Shown: positions 30,040 through 43,200 of the stretch, piece after piece
How positions within the stretch are numbered: position 1 is the first letter of the stretch
Layout: every line of letters begins with the position of its first letter
Source: Ephydatia muelleri
Lineage: Eukaryota > Porifera > Demospongiae > Spongillida > Spongillidae
DNA: 64,000 nucleotides
Direction of reading: 5' to 3'
Assembly (NCBI GenBank): GCA_013339895.1
Contig: JABACO010000019.1
Span: 2,156,565 to 2,220,564 of the forward strand
Position numbers and translations under genes: made by a program
Notes under the pieces: generated by a model
Told to the model about the DNA's origin: nothing
Seen by the model: the letters and a program-made list of their open reading frames with translations, nothing else
Database searches by the model: none

Positions 30040-30825
30040 TTAGGCAAGTGATGGGCGGGGATCTACAGCCATTGTGGGGGGTATGTGTACAGGCGCTGGG
30101 AGGACAGCACCACGAACCGATCGGGGACAAGAGCGCTTCAGGTGGCCCCACTCACCACATCCGAAGCACGGACCTGCTCTGGGCGTAGCACCAACGTTGG
30201 ACGTAGCACGGAGTTGAGTAGCTCCGGTTACTCCTCGTGCGCCGTCCACCCGGTCATCAATCTGCCTCTTCCTTTTCCTTAACCACTTCTTTTCCGCTTC
30301 CTTCTCCGCCCTGCTTATTCTTTTCTCGTCATCGGAATCCACTGCCAACTCATCAGACTCGTACTCCGCGACCACCGCCCAGCCGTATTCGGAACGATCA
30401 GCCATCTTTATCAGTTTCATTCTTCGCTCCAACATCTCCGCGGCTTTCTGGAGCGAATGGACGGCTGCTTCTCTCGTCTCTTCCGTACTCCCGTATTCCA
30501 GATCGCGCAGTGCATCCTGAACCTGCCCTAGAACAGCGTCTGTGAAATCGTACTGGGACTGATTACCTGGACGAAGGAAAGAATGCTGGCGTTCGCGTGT
30601 TCTCTTTACAATCATTTTCGCCATCTCGTTTTGCCGCTCGACAACCGCCTTCTTCAGACCCTTGACTTCCGCCATTAACAGCGCAATCTGCTCGCCACTC
30701 AGCCCCGTATCAAGCGACCGCTCCTGTCGCAAGTCTTCGCCTTCGCTGTCGCCAGCTGTCTGAGTAGCCTCGCTGTCGCCAGCTGTCTGAGTAGCCTCGC
30801 TGTCGCCAGCTGTCTGAGTAGCCAT
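30040..30825 (-). CDS. Gag of the split-repeat retroelement
   Basis: I choose the ATG at 30825 (MATQTAGDSE), three bases past the A1 repeat; the open frame extends into A1 but reads repeat sequence there. The product is 261 residues. A 9-residue repeat (ATQTAGDSE) occurs three times at the N-terminus, encoded by a 27-bp tandem. A helical region follows, then the block IKMADRSEYGWAVVAEYESD, which I recall as typical of DIRS-related gag proteins in cnidarians (from memory). A basic stretch and a CCHC zinc knuckle (CFGCGEWGHLKRSCP) precede the stop. The frame is intact. With no polymerase of its own the element would depend on a full-length relative. Confidence 0.7.
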   Translation of the reverse strand: MATQTAGDSEATQTAGDSEATQTAGDSEGEDLRQERSLDTGLSGEQIALLMAEVKGLKKAVVERQNEMAKMIVKRTRERQHSFLRPGNQSQYDFTDAVLGQVQDALRDLEYGSTEETREAAVHSLQKAAEMLERRMKLIKMADRSEYGWAVVAEYESDELAVDSDDEKRISRAEKEAEKKWLRKRKRQIDDRVDGARGVTGATQLRATSNVGATPRAGPCFGCGEWGHLKRSCPRSVRGAVLPAPVHIPPTMAVDPRPSLA

Positions 30826-30827
30826 TT

Positions 30828-31174
30828 GCGGGTGAGTTGCCACAACAGTAACCGTGCACACGACGCCTAGAATGCTTACATGCGCACAAAGACCATCTCT
30901 TATACAACCAGACCACATGGCCACTATGCGCACGCAAATCCAACACTCATCAACAGCTTGCCACGAGGCCTCTACCGCCTCTTGACCTTGCATCAGCATA
31001 CCAGCATATCAACACCCATCAACACAAGACCTCCACAGACATTGCATCAGCATACCTGCACATATTAGCACCTAACAGCAGCTAGACCCCAACACTGTTG
31101 GCTACACTCAAACTGCATTCGTATAGGAGCATATTTTCTGTCTAATTCGTTCCTCAAACGACAGAAAAGTGTAT
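30828..31174 (-). repeat. A1 terminal repeat of the split-repeat element
   Basis: 347 bp, minus strand ATACACTTTTCTGTCG...CTCACCCGC, forming the outer left end of the element. It is nearly identical to A2. Satellite sequence begins immediately at 31175. Confidence 0.85.
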
Positions 31175-31178
31175 GTGT

Positions 31179-31213
<35 letters not shown>

Positions 31214-34200
31214 ATGGCTTTGTCAAATTTTGTCATCAAAACTAGAGGGACCTAAGGTATTTCTGTGAGTGCAGTGGCATCAAGGAACCTTATCTGAGTG
31301 CTTCTATACTATAGCCTCACCATTCCACCCCTCCCTATGCCAGTCCATTCCACTTGTGTACACACATGCACACACAGCATAGCTTTGTCAAATTTTTCAT
31401 CAAAACTAGAGGACATGGGGTAATGCTGTGAGTGCAGTGACATCAAGGAACCTTATCTGAGTGCTTCTATACTATAGCCTCACCAGTCCACCCCTCCCTA
31501 TGTCAGTCCATTCCACTTGTGTACACACACCCACACACCATGGCTTTGTCAAATTTTGTCATCAAAACTAGAGGACATGTGGTAATGTTGTGAGTGCAGT
31601 GACATCAAGTGACCTTATCTGCTTCTATACTATAGCCTCACCAGTCCACCCCTCCCTATGCCAGTCCATTCCACGTGTGTACACACACACACACACACTC
31701 ACCACGGCTTTGTCAAATTTTGTCATCAAAACTAGAGGGACCTAAGGTATTTCTGTGAGTGCAGTGGCATCAAGGAACCTTATCTGAGTGCTTCTATACT
31801 ATAGCCTCACCATTCCACCCCTCCCTATGCCAGTCCATTCCACTTGTGTACACACATGCACACACAGCATAGCTTTGTCAAATTTTTTCATCAAAACTAG
31901 AGGACATGGGGTAATGCTGTGAGTGCAGTGACATCAAGGAACCTTATCTGAGTGCTTCTATACTATAGCCTCACCAGTCCACCCCTCCCTATGCCAGTCC
32001 ATTCTACTTGAGTACACCCACCCATACACCATGGCTTTGTCAAATTTTGTCATCAAAACTAGAGGACATGGGGTAATGCTGTGAGTGCAGTGACATCAAG
32101 GAACCTTATCTGAGTGCTTCTATACTATAGCCTCACCAGTCCACCCCTCTCTATGCCAGTCCATTTTGCTTGTGTACACACACACACACACACACACCAT
32201 ATCTTTGTCAAATTTAGTCATCAAAACTAGAGGACATGGGGTAATACTGTGAGTGCAGTGACATCAAGGAACCTTATCTGAGTGCTTCTATACTATAGCC
32301 TCACCAGTCCACCCCTCCCTATGTCATTCCATTCCACTTGTGTACACACACCCACACACCATGGCTTTGTCAACTTTGGTCATCAATACTAGAGGACATG
32401 GGGTAATTCTGAGTGCAGTGACATCAAGGGACCTTATCTGAGTGCTTCTATACTATAGCCTCACCAGTCCACCCTTCCCTATGCCAATCCATTCTACATG
32501 AGTAAACACACCCACACACCATGGCTTTGTCAACATTGGTCATCAGAACCAGAGGGACCTAAGGTATTTCTGTGAATGCAGTGGCATCAAGGAACCTTAT
32601 CTGAGTGCTTCTATACTATAGCCTCACCAGTCCACCCCTCCCTATGCCAGTCCATTCCATTTGTGTACAAACATGCACACACAGCATAGCTTTGTCAAAT
32701 TTTTTCATCAAAACTAGAGGACATAGGGTAATGCTGTGAGTGCAGTGACATCAAGGAACCTTATCTGAGTGCTTCTATACTATAGCCTCATCAGTCCACC
32801 CCTCCCTATGCCAGTCCATTTTGCTTGTGTACACACACACACACACACACACACCATATCTTTGTCAAATTTAGTCATCAAAACTAGAGGACATGGGGTA
32901 ATGCTGTGAGTGCAGTGACATCAAGGGACCATATCTCAGTGCTTCTATACTATAGCCTCACCAGTCCACCCCTCCCTATGCCAGTCCATTTTGCTTGTGT
33001 ACACACACCATAGTTTTGTCAAATTTAGTCATCAAAACTAGAGGACATGGGGTAATGTTGTGAGTGCAGTGACATCAAGTGACCTTATCTGAGTGCTTCT
33101 ATACTATAGCCTCACCAGTCCACCCCTCCCTATGCCAGTCCATTCCACTTGTGTACACACACCCATACACCATGGCTTTGTCAAATTCTGTCATCAAAAC
33201 TAGAGGACATGGGGTAATGCTGTGAGTGCAGTGACATCAAGTGACCTTATCTGAGTGCTTTTATACTATAGCCTCACCAGTCCACCCCTCCCTATGCCAG
33301 TCCATTCCACTTGTGTACACACACCCACACACCATGGCTTTGTCAAATTCTGTCATCAAAACTAGAGGACGTGGGGTAATTCTGTGAGTGCAGTGACATC
33401 AAGGGACATTATCTGAGTGCTTTTATACTATAGCCTCACCAGTCCACCCTTCCCTATGCCAATCCATTCCACATGAGTAAACACACCCACACACCATGGC
33501 TTTGTCAACATTGGTCATCAGAACCAGAGGGACCTAAGGTATTTCTGTGAGTGCAGTGGCATCAAAGAACCTTATCTGAGTGCTTCTATACCATAGCCTC
33601 ACCAGTCCACCCCTCCCTATGCCAGTCCATTCCACTTATGTACACACACCCACACACCATGGCTTTGTCAAATTTTGTCATCAAAACTAGAGGACATGGG
33701 GTAATACTGTGAGTGCAGTGACATCAAGGAACCTTATCTGAGTGCTTCTATACTATAGCCTCATCAGTCCACCCCTCCCTATGCCAGTCCATTCCACTTG
33801 TGTACACACACACACACACACACACCATATCTTTGTCAAATTTAGTCATCAAAACTAGAGGACATGGGGTAATACTGTGAGTGCAGTGACATCAAGGAAC
33901 CTTATCTGAGTGCTTCTATCCTATAGCCTCACCAGTCCACCCCTCCCTATGCCATTCCATTCCACTTGTGTACACACACCCACACACCATGGCTTTGTCA
34001 ACTTTGGTCATCAATACTAGAGGACATGGGGTAATTCTGAGTGCAGTGACATCAAGGGACCTTATCTGAGTGCTTCTATACTAAAGCCTCACCAGTCCAC
34101 CCCTCCCTATGCCAGTCCATTCTACTTGAGTACACACACCCACACACCATGGCTTTGTCAACTTTGGTCATCAATACTAGAGGACATGGGGTAATTCTGA

Positions 34201-37200
34201 GTGCAGTGACATCAAGGGACCTTATCTGAGTGCTTCTATACTATAGCCTCACCAGTCCACCCCTCCCTATGCCAGTCCATTCCATTTGTGTACACACATG
34301 CACACACAGCATAGCTTTCTCAAATTTTTTCATCAAAACTAGAGGACATGGGGTAATGCTGTGAGTGCAGTGACATCAAGGAACCTTATCTGAGTGCTTC
34401 TATACTATAGCCTCACCAGTCCACCCCTCCCTATGCCAGTCCATTCCACTTGTATACACACACCCATACACCATGGCTTTGTCAAATTTTTTCATCAAAA
34501 CTAGAGGACATGGGGTAATGCTGTGAGTGCAGTGACATCAAGTGATCTTATCTGAGTGCTTCTACCTCACCAGTCCACCCCTCCCTATGCCAGTCCATTC
34601 CACTTGTGTACACACACCCATACACCATGGCTTTGTCAAATTCTGTCATCAAAACTAGAGGACATGGGGTAATTCTGTGAGTGCAGTGACATCAAGGGAC
34701 CTTATCTGAGTGCTTTTATACTATAGCCTCACCAGTCCACCCTTCCCTATGCCAATCCATTCCACATGAGTAAACACACCCACACACCATGGCTTTGTCA
34801 ACATTGGTCATCAGAACCAGAGGGACCTAAGGTATTTCTGTGAGTGCAGTGGCATCAAGGAACCTTATCTGAGTGCTTCTATACTATAGCCTCACCAGTC
34901 CACCCCTCCCTATGCCATTCCATTCCACTTGTGTACACACACCCACACACCATGGCTTTGTCAACTTTGGTCATCAATACTAGAGGACATGGGGTAATTC
35001 TGAGTGCAGTGACATCAAGGGACCTTATCTGAGTGCTTCTATACTATAGCCTCACCAGTCCACCCCTCCCTATGCCAGTCCATTCTACTTGAGTACACAC
35101 ACCCACACACCATGGCTTTGTCAACTTTGGTCATCAATACTAGAGGACATGGGGTAATTCTGAGTGCAGTGACATCAAGGGACCTTATCTGAGTGCTTCT
35201 ATACTATAGCCTCACCAGTCCACCCCTCCCTATGCCAGTCCATTCCATTTGTGTACACACATGCACACACAGCATAGCTTTGTCAAATTTTTTCATCAAA
35301 ACTAGAGGACATGGGGTAATGCTGTGAGTGCAGTGACATCAAGGAACCTTATCTGAGTGCTTCTATACTATAGCCTCACCAGTCCACCCCTCCCTATGCC
35401 AGTCCATTCCACTTGTGTACACACACCCATACACCATGGCTTTGTCAAATTTTTTCATCAAAACTAGAGGACATGGGGTAATGCTGTGAGTGCAGTGACA
35501 TCAAGTGATCTTATCTGAGTGCTTCTACCTCACCAGTCCACCCCTCCATATGCCAGTCCATTCCACTTGTGTACTCACACCCATACACCATGGCTTTGTC
35601 AAATTCTGTCATCAAAACTAGAGGACATGGGGTAATGCTGTGAGTGCAGTGACATCAAGTGACCTTATCTGAGTGCTTTTATACTATAGCCTCACCAGTC
35701 CACCCCTCCCTATGCCAGTCCATTCCACTTGTGTACACACACCCACACACCATGGCTTTGTCAAATTTTGTCATCAAAACTAGAGGACGTGGGGTAATTC
35801 TGTGAGTGCTATGACATCAAGGGACCTTATCTGAGTGCTTTTATACTATAGCCTCACCAGTCCACCCTTCCCTATGCCAATCCATTCCACATGAGTAAAC
35901 ACATCCACACACCATGGCTTTGTCAACATTGGTCATCAGAACCAGAGGGACCTAAGGTATTTCTGTGAGTGCAGTGGCATCAAGTAACCTTATCTGAGTG
36001 CTTCTATACTATAGCCTCACCAGTCCACCCCTCCCTATGCCAGTCCATTCTACTTGAGTACACACACCCACACACCATGGCTTTGTCAACTTTGGTCATC
36101 AATACTAGAGGACATGGGGTAATTCTGAGTGCAGTGACATCAAGGGACCTTATCTGAGTGCTTCTATACTATAGCCTCACCAGTCCACCCCTCCCTATGC
36201 CAGTCCATTCCATTTGTGTACACACATGCACACACAACATAGCTTTGTCAAATTTTTTCATCAAGACTAGAGGACATGGGGTAATGCTGTGAGTGCAGTG
36301 ACATCAAGGAACCTTATCTGAGTGCTTCTATACTATAGCCTCACCAGTCCACCCCTCCCTATGCCAGTCCATTCCACTTGTGTACACACACCCATACACC
36401 ATGGCTTTGTCAAATTTTTTCATCAAAACTAGAGGACATGGGGTAATGCTGTGAGTGCAGTGACATCAAGTGATCTTATCTGAGTGCTTCTACCTCACCA
36501 GTCCACCCCTCCCTATGCCAGTCCATTCCACTTGTGTACTCACACCCATACACCATGGCTTTGTCAAATTCTGTCATCAAAACTAGAGGACATGGGGTAA
36601 TGCTGTGAGTGCAGTGACATCAAGTGACCTTATCTGAGTGCTTTTATACTATAGCCTCACCAGTCCACCCCTCCCTATGCCAGTCCATTCCACTTGTGTA
36701 CACACACCCACACACCATGGCTTTGTCAAATTTTGTCATCAAAACTAGAGGACGTGGGGTAATTCTGTGAGTGCTGTGACATCAAGGGACCTTATCTGAG
36801 TGCTTTTATACTATAGCCTCACCAGTCCACCCTTCCCTATGCCAATCCATTCCACATGAGTAAACACATCCACACACCATGGCTTTGTCAACATTGGTCA
36901 TCAGAACCAGAGGGACCTAAGGTATTTCTGTGAGTGCAGTGGCATCAAGGAACCTTATCTGAGTGCTTCTATACAATAGCCTCACCAGTCCACCCCTCCC
37001 TATGCCAGTCCATTCCACTTATGTACACACACCCACACACCATGGCTTTGTCAAATTTTGTCATCAAAACTAGAGGACATGGGGTAATACTGTGAGTGCA
37101 GTGACATCAAGGAACCTTATTTGAGTGCTTCTATACTATAGCCTCATCAGTCCACCCCTCCCTATGCCAGTCCATTTTGCTTGTGTACACACACACACAC

Positions 37201-40200
37201 ACACACACACACCATATCTTTGTCAAATTTTTTCATCAAAACTAGAGGACATGGGGTAATGCTGTGAGTGCAGTGACATCAAGGAACCTTATCTGAGTGC
37301 TTCTATACTGTAGCCTCACCAGTCCACCCCTCCCTATGCCAGTCCATTCCACTTGTGTACACACACCCATACACCATGGCTTTGTCAAATTTTTTCATCA
37401 AAACTAGAGGCCATGGGGTAATGCTGTGAGTGCAGTGACATCAAGTGATCTTATCTGAGTGCTTCTACCTCACCAGTCCACCCCTCCCTATGCCAGTCCA
37501 TTCCACTTGTGTACACACACCCATACACCATGGCTTTGTCAAATTCTGTCATCAAAACTAGAGGACATGGGGTAATGCTGTGAGTGCAGTGACATCAAGT
37601 GACCTTATCTGAGTGCTTTTATACTATAGCCTCACCAGTCCACCCCTCCCTATGCCAGTCCATTCCACTTGTGTACACACACCCACACACCATGGCTTTG
37701 TCAAATTTTGTCATCAAAACTAGAGGACGTGGGGTAATTCTGTGAGTGCAGTGACATCAAGGGACCTTATCTGAGTGCTTTTATACTATAGCCTCACCAG
37801 TCCACCCTTCCCTATGCCAATCCATTCCACATGAGTAAACACACCCACACACCATGGCTTTGTCAACATTGGTCATCAGAACCAGAGGGACCTAAGGTAT
37901 TTCTGTGAGTGCAGTGGCATCAAGGAACCTTATCTGAGTGCTTCTATACTATAGCCTCACCAGTCCACCCCTCCCTATGCCAGTCCATTCCACTTGTGTA
38001 CTCACACCCATACACCATGGCTTTGTCAAATTCTGTCATCAAAACTAGAGGACATGGGGTAATGCTGTGAGTGCAGTGACATCAAGTGACCTTATCTGAG
38101 TGCTTTTATACTATAGCCTCACCAGTCCACCCCTCCCTATGCCAGTCCATTCCACTTGTGTACACACACCCACACACCATGGCTTTGTCAAATTTTGTCA
38201 TCAAAACTAGAGGACGTGGGGTAATTCTGTGAGTGCTGTGACATCAAGGGACCTTATCTGAGTGCTTTTATACTATAGCCTCACCAGTCCACCCTTCCCT
38301 ATGCCAATCCATTCCACATGAGTAAACACATCCACACACCATGGCTTTGTCAACATTGGTCATCAGAACCAGAGGGACCTAAGGTATTTCTGTGAGTGTA
38401 GTGGCATCAAGGAACCTTATCTGAGTGCTTCTATACTATAGCCTCACCAGTCCACCCCTCCCTATGCCAGTCCATTCCACTTATGTACACACACCCACAC
38501 ACCATGGCTTTGTCAAATTTTGTCATCAAAACTAGAGGACATGGGGTAATACTGTGAGTGCAGTGACATCAAGGAACCTTATTTGAGTGCTTCTATACTA
38601 TAGCCTCATCAGTCCACCCCTCCCTATGCCAGTCCATTTTGCTTGTGTACACACACACACACACACACACCATATCTTTGTCAAATTTTTTCATCAAAAC
38701 TAGAGGACATGGGGTAATGCTGTGAGTGCAGTGACATCAAGTGATCTTATCTGAGTGCTTCTACCTCACCAGTCCACCCCTCCCTATGCCAGTCCATTCC
38801 ACTTGTGTACACACACCCATACACCATGGCTTTGTCAAATTCTGTCATCAAAACTAGAGGACATGGGGTAATGCTGTGAGTGCAGTGACATCAAGTGACC
38901 TTATCTGAGTGCTTTTATACTATAGCCTCACCAGTCCACCCCTCCCTATGCCAGTCCATTCCACTTGTGTACACACACCCACACACCATGGCTTTGTCAA
39001 ATTTTGTCATCAAAACTAGAGGACGTGGGGTAATTCTGTGAGTGCAGTGACATCAAGGGACCTTATCTGAGTGCTTTTATACTATAGCCTCACCAGTCCA
39101 CCCTTCCCTATGCCAATCCATTCCACATGAGTAAACACACCCACACACCATGGCTTTGTCAACATTGGTCATCAGAACCAGAGGGACCTAAGGTATTTCT
39201 GTGAGTGCAGTGGCATCAAGGAACCTTATCTGAGTGCTTCTATACTATAGCCTCACCAGTCCACCCCTCCCTAAGCCAGTCCATTCCACTTATGTACACA
39301 CACCCACACACCATGGCTTTGTCAAATTTTGTCATCAAAACTAGAGGACATGGGGTAATACTGTGAGTGCAGTGACATCAAGGAACCTTATTTGAGTGCT
39401 TCTATACTATAGCCTCATCAGTCCACCCCTCCCTATGCCAGTCCATTTTGCTTGTGTACACACACACACACACACACATACACCATATCTTTGTCAAATT
39501 TAGTCATCAAAACTAGAGGACATGGGGTAATACTGTGAGTGCAGTGACATCAAGGAACCTTATCTGAGTGCTTCTATACTATAGCCTCAACAGTCCACCC
39601 CTCCCTATGCCATTCCATTCCACTTGTGTACACACACCCACACTCCATGGCTTTGTCAACTTTGGTCATCAATACTAGAGGACATGGGGTAATTCTGAGT
39701 GCAGTGACATCAAGGAACCTTATCTGAGTGCTTCTATACTATAGCCTCACCAGTCCACCCCTCCCTATGCCATTCCATTCCACTTGTGTACACACACCCA
39801 CACACCATGGCTTTGTCAACTTTGGTCATCAATACTAGAGGACATGGGGTAATTCTGAGTGCAGTGACATCAAGGGACCTTATCTGAGTGCTTCTATACT
39901 ATAGCCTCACCAGTCCACCCCTCCCTATGCCAGTCCATTCTACTTGAGTACACACACCCACACACCATGGCTTTGTCAACTTTGGTCATCAATACTAGAG
40001 GACATGGGGTAATTCTGAGTGCAGTGACATCAAGGGACCTTATCTGAGTGCTTCTATACTATAGCCTCACCAGTCCACCCCTCCCTATGCCAGTCCATAC
40101 CATTTGTGTACACACATGCACACACAGCATAGCTTTGTCAAATTTTTTTAATCAAAACTAGAGGACATGGGGTGATGCTGTGAGTGCAGTGACATCAAGG

Positions 40201-43200
40201 AACCTTATCTGAGTGCTTCTATACTATAGCCTCACCAGTCCACACCTCCCTATGCCAGTCCATTCCACTTGTGTACACACACCCACACACCATGGCTTTG
40301 TCAAATTTTGTCATCAAAACTAGAGGACATGGGGTAATACTGTGTGTGCAGTGACATCAAGGAACCTTATCGGAGTGCTTCTATACTATAGCCTCATCAG
40401 TCCACCCCTCCCTATGCCAGTCCATTTTGCTTGTGTACACACACACACACACACACCATATCTTTGTCAAATTTAGTCATCAAAACTAGAGGACATGGGG
40501 TATTGTTGTGAGTGCAGTGACATCACGTGACCTTATCTGAGTGCTTCTATACTATAGCCTCACCAGTCCACCCCTCCCTATGCCAGTCCATTCTACTTGA
40601 GTACACACACCCACACACCATGGCTTTGTCAACTTTGGTCATCAATACTAGAGGACATGGGGTAATGCTGTGAGTGCAGTGACATCAAGGGACCATATCT
40701 GAGTGCTTTTATACTATAGCCTCACCAGTCCACCCCTCCCTATGCCAGTCCATTCCACTTGTGTACACACACCCACACACCATGGCTTTGTCAAATTTTG
40801 TCATCAAAACTAGAGGACGTGGGGTAATTCTGTAAGTGCAGTGACATCAAGGGACCTTATCTGAGTGCTTTTATACTATAGCCTCACCAGTCCACCCTTC
40901 CCTATGCCAATCCATTCCACATGAGTAAACACACCCACACACCATGGCTTTGTCAACATTAGTCATCAGAACCAGAGGGACCTAAGGTATTTCTGTGAGT
41001 GCAGTGGCATCAAGGAACCTTATCTGAGTGCTTCTATACTATAGCCTCACCAGTCCACCCCTCCCTATGCCAGTCCATTCCACTTATGTACACACACCCA
41101 CACACCATGGCTTTGTCAAATTTTGTCATCAAAACTAGAGGACATGGGGTAATACTGTGAGTGCAGTGACATCAAGGAACCTTATTTGAGTGCTTCTATA
41201 CTATAGCCTCATCAGTCCACCCCTCCCTATGCCAGTCCATTTTGCTTGTGTACACACACACACACACACACACCATATCTTTGTCAAATTTAGTCATCAA
41301 AACTAGAGGACATGGGGTAATACTGTGAGTGCAGTGACATCAAGGAACCTTATCTGAGTGCTTCTATACTATAGCCTCACCAGTCCACCCCTCCCTATGC
41401 CATTCCATTCCACTTGTGTACACACACCAACACACCATGGCTTTGTCAACTTTGGTCATCAATACTAGAGGACATGGGGTAATTCTGAGTGCAGTGACAT
41501 CAAGGGACCTTATCTGAGTGCTTCTATACTATAGCCTCACAAGTCCACCCCTCCCTATGCCAGTCCATTCTACTTGAGTACACACACCCACACACCATGG
41601 CTTTGTCAACTTTGGTCATCAATACTAGAGGACATGGGGTAATTCTGAGTGCAGTGACATCAAGGAACCTTATCTGAGTGCTTCTATACTATAGCCTCAC
41701 CAGTCCACCCCCTCCCTATGCCATTCCATTCCACTTGTGTACACACACCCACACACCATGGCTTTGTCAACTTTGGTCATCAATACTAGAGGACATGGGG
41801 TAATTCTGAGTGCAGTGACATCAAGGGACCTTATCTGAGTGCTTCTATACTATAGCCTCACCAGTCCACCCCTCCCTATGCCAGTCCATTCTACTTGAGT
41901 ACACACACCCACACACCATGGCTTTGTCAACTTTGGTCATCAATACTAGAGGACATGGGGTAATTCTGAGTGCAGTGACATCAAGGGACCTTATCTGAGT
42001 GCTTCTATACTATAGCCTCACCAGTCCACCCCTCCCTATGCCAGTCCATTCCATTTGTGTACACACATGCACACACAGCATAGCTTTGTCAAATTTTTTC
42101 ATCAAAACTAGAGGACATGGGGTAATGCTGTGAGTGCAGTGACATCAAGGAACCTTATCTGAGTGCTTCTATACTATAGCCTCACCAGTCCACCCCTCCC
42201 TATGCCAGTCCATTCCACTTGTGTACACACACCAACACACCATGGCTTTGTCAAATTTTGTCATCAAAACTAGAGGACATGGGGTAATACTGTGTGTGCA
42301 GTGACATCAAGGAACCTTATCGGAGTGCTTCTATACTATAGCCTCATCAGTCCACCCCTCCTATGCCAGTCCATTTTGCTTGTGTACACACACACACACA
42401 CACACCATATCTTTGTCAAATTTAGTCATCAAAACTAGAGGACATGGGGTATTGTTGTGAGTGCAGTGACATCACGTGACCTTATCTGAGTGCTTCTATA
42501 CTATAGCCTCACCAGTCCACCCCTCCCTATGCCAGTCCATTCTACTTGAGTACACACACCCACACACCATGGCTTTGTCAACTTTGGTCATCAATACTAG
42601 AGGACATGGGGTAATGCTGTGAGTGCAGTGACATCAAGGGACCATATCTGAGTGCTTCTATACTATAGCCTCACCAGTCCACCCCTCCCTATGCCAGTCC
42701 ATTTTGCTTGTGTACACACACCATAGTTTTGTCAAATTTAGTCATCAAAACTAGAGGACATGGGGTAATGTTGTGAGTGCAGTGACATCAAGTGACCTTA
42801 TCTGAGTGCTTCTATACTATAGCCTCACCAGTCCACCCCTCCCTATTCCAGTCCATTCCACTTGTGTACACACACCCATACACCATGGCTTTGTCAAATT
42901 TTTTCATCAAAACTAGAGGACATGGGGTAATGCTGTGAGTGCAGTGACATCAAGTGATCTTATCTGAGTGCTTCTACCTCACCAGTCCACCCCTCCCTAT
43001 GCCAGTCCATTCCACTTGTGTACTCACACCCATACACCATGGCTTTGTCAAATTCTGTCATCAAAACTAGAGGACATGGGGTAATGCTGTGAGTGCAGTG
43101 ACATCAAGTGACCTTATCTGAGTGCTTTTATACTATAGCCTCACCAGTCCACCCCTCCCTATGCCAGTCCATTCCACTTGTGTACACACACCCACACACC

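Larger units (their letters stand above)
28272..31174 (-). mobile_element. Gag-only tyrosine-recombinase-type retroelement with split direct repeats
   Basis: Reading the minus strand the order is A1 (31174-30828), gag, B1 (29208-29120), A2 (29119-28773), B2 (ending at 28272). A1 and A2 are 347-bp direct repeats. The 89-bp B1 matches the outer end of B2. The internal B1-A2 junction joins the very sequences that form the element's two outer ends, as expected for PAT/Ngaro-type elements that replicate through a circle. No target duplication exists: the flanks CCATTCCAC and GTGTGTACAC rejoin to give the uninterrupted unit found at about 31665-31690. Reverse transcriptase and recombinase are absent, so this is a deletion derivative. 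About 370 bp between A2 and the shared part of B2 may be B sequence lost from B1. Confidence 0.75.

Noticed and set aside
28773..31174. A1 and A2 as ordinary LTRs of a Gypsy element
   Set aside because: They lack TG...CA ends, element sequence continues beyond A2 to 28272, and there is no target duplication; the split-repeat model explains all junctions.
34844..36157. Two related 62-residue plus-strand frames
   Set aside because: Both are satellite units.
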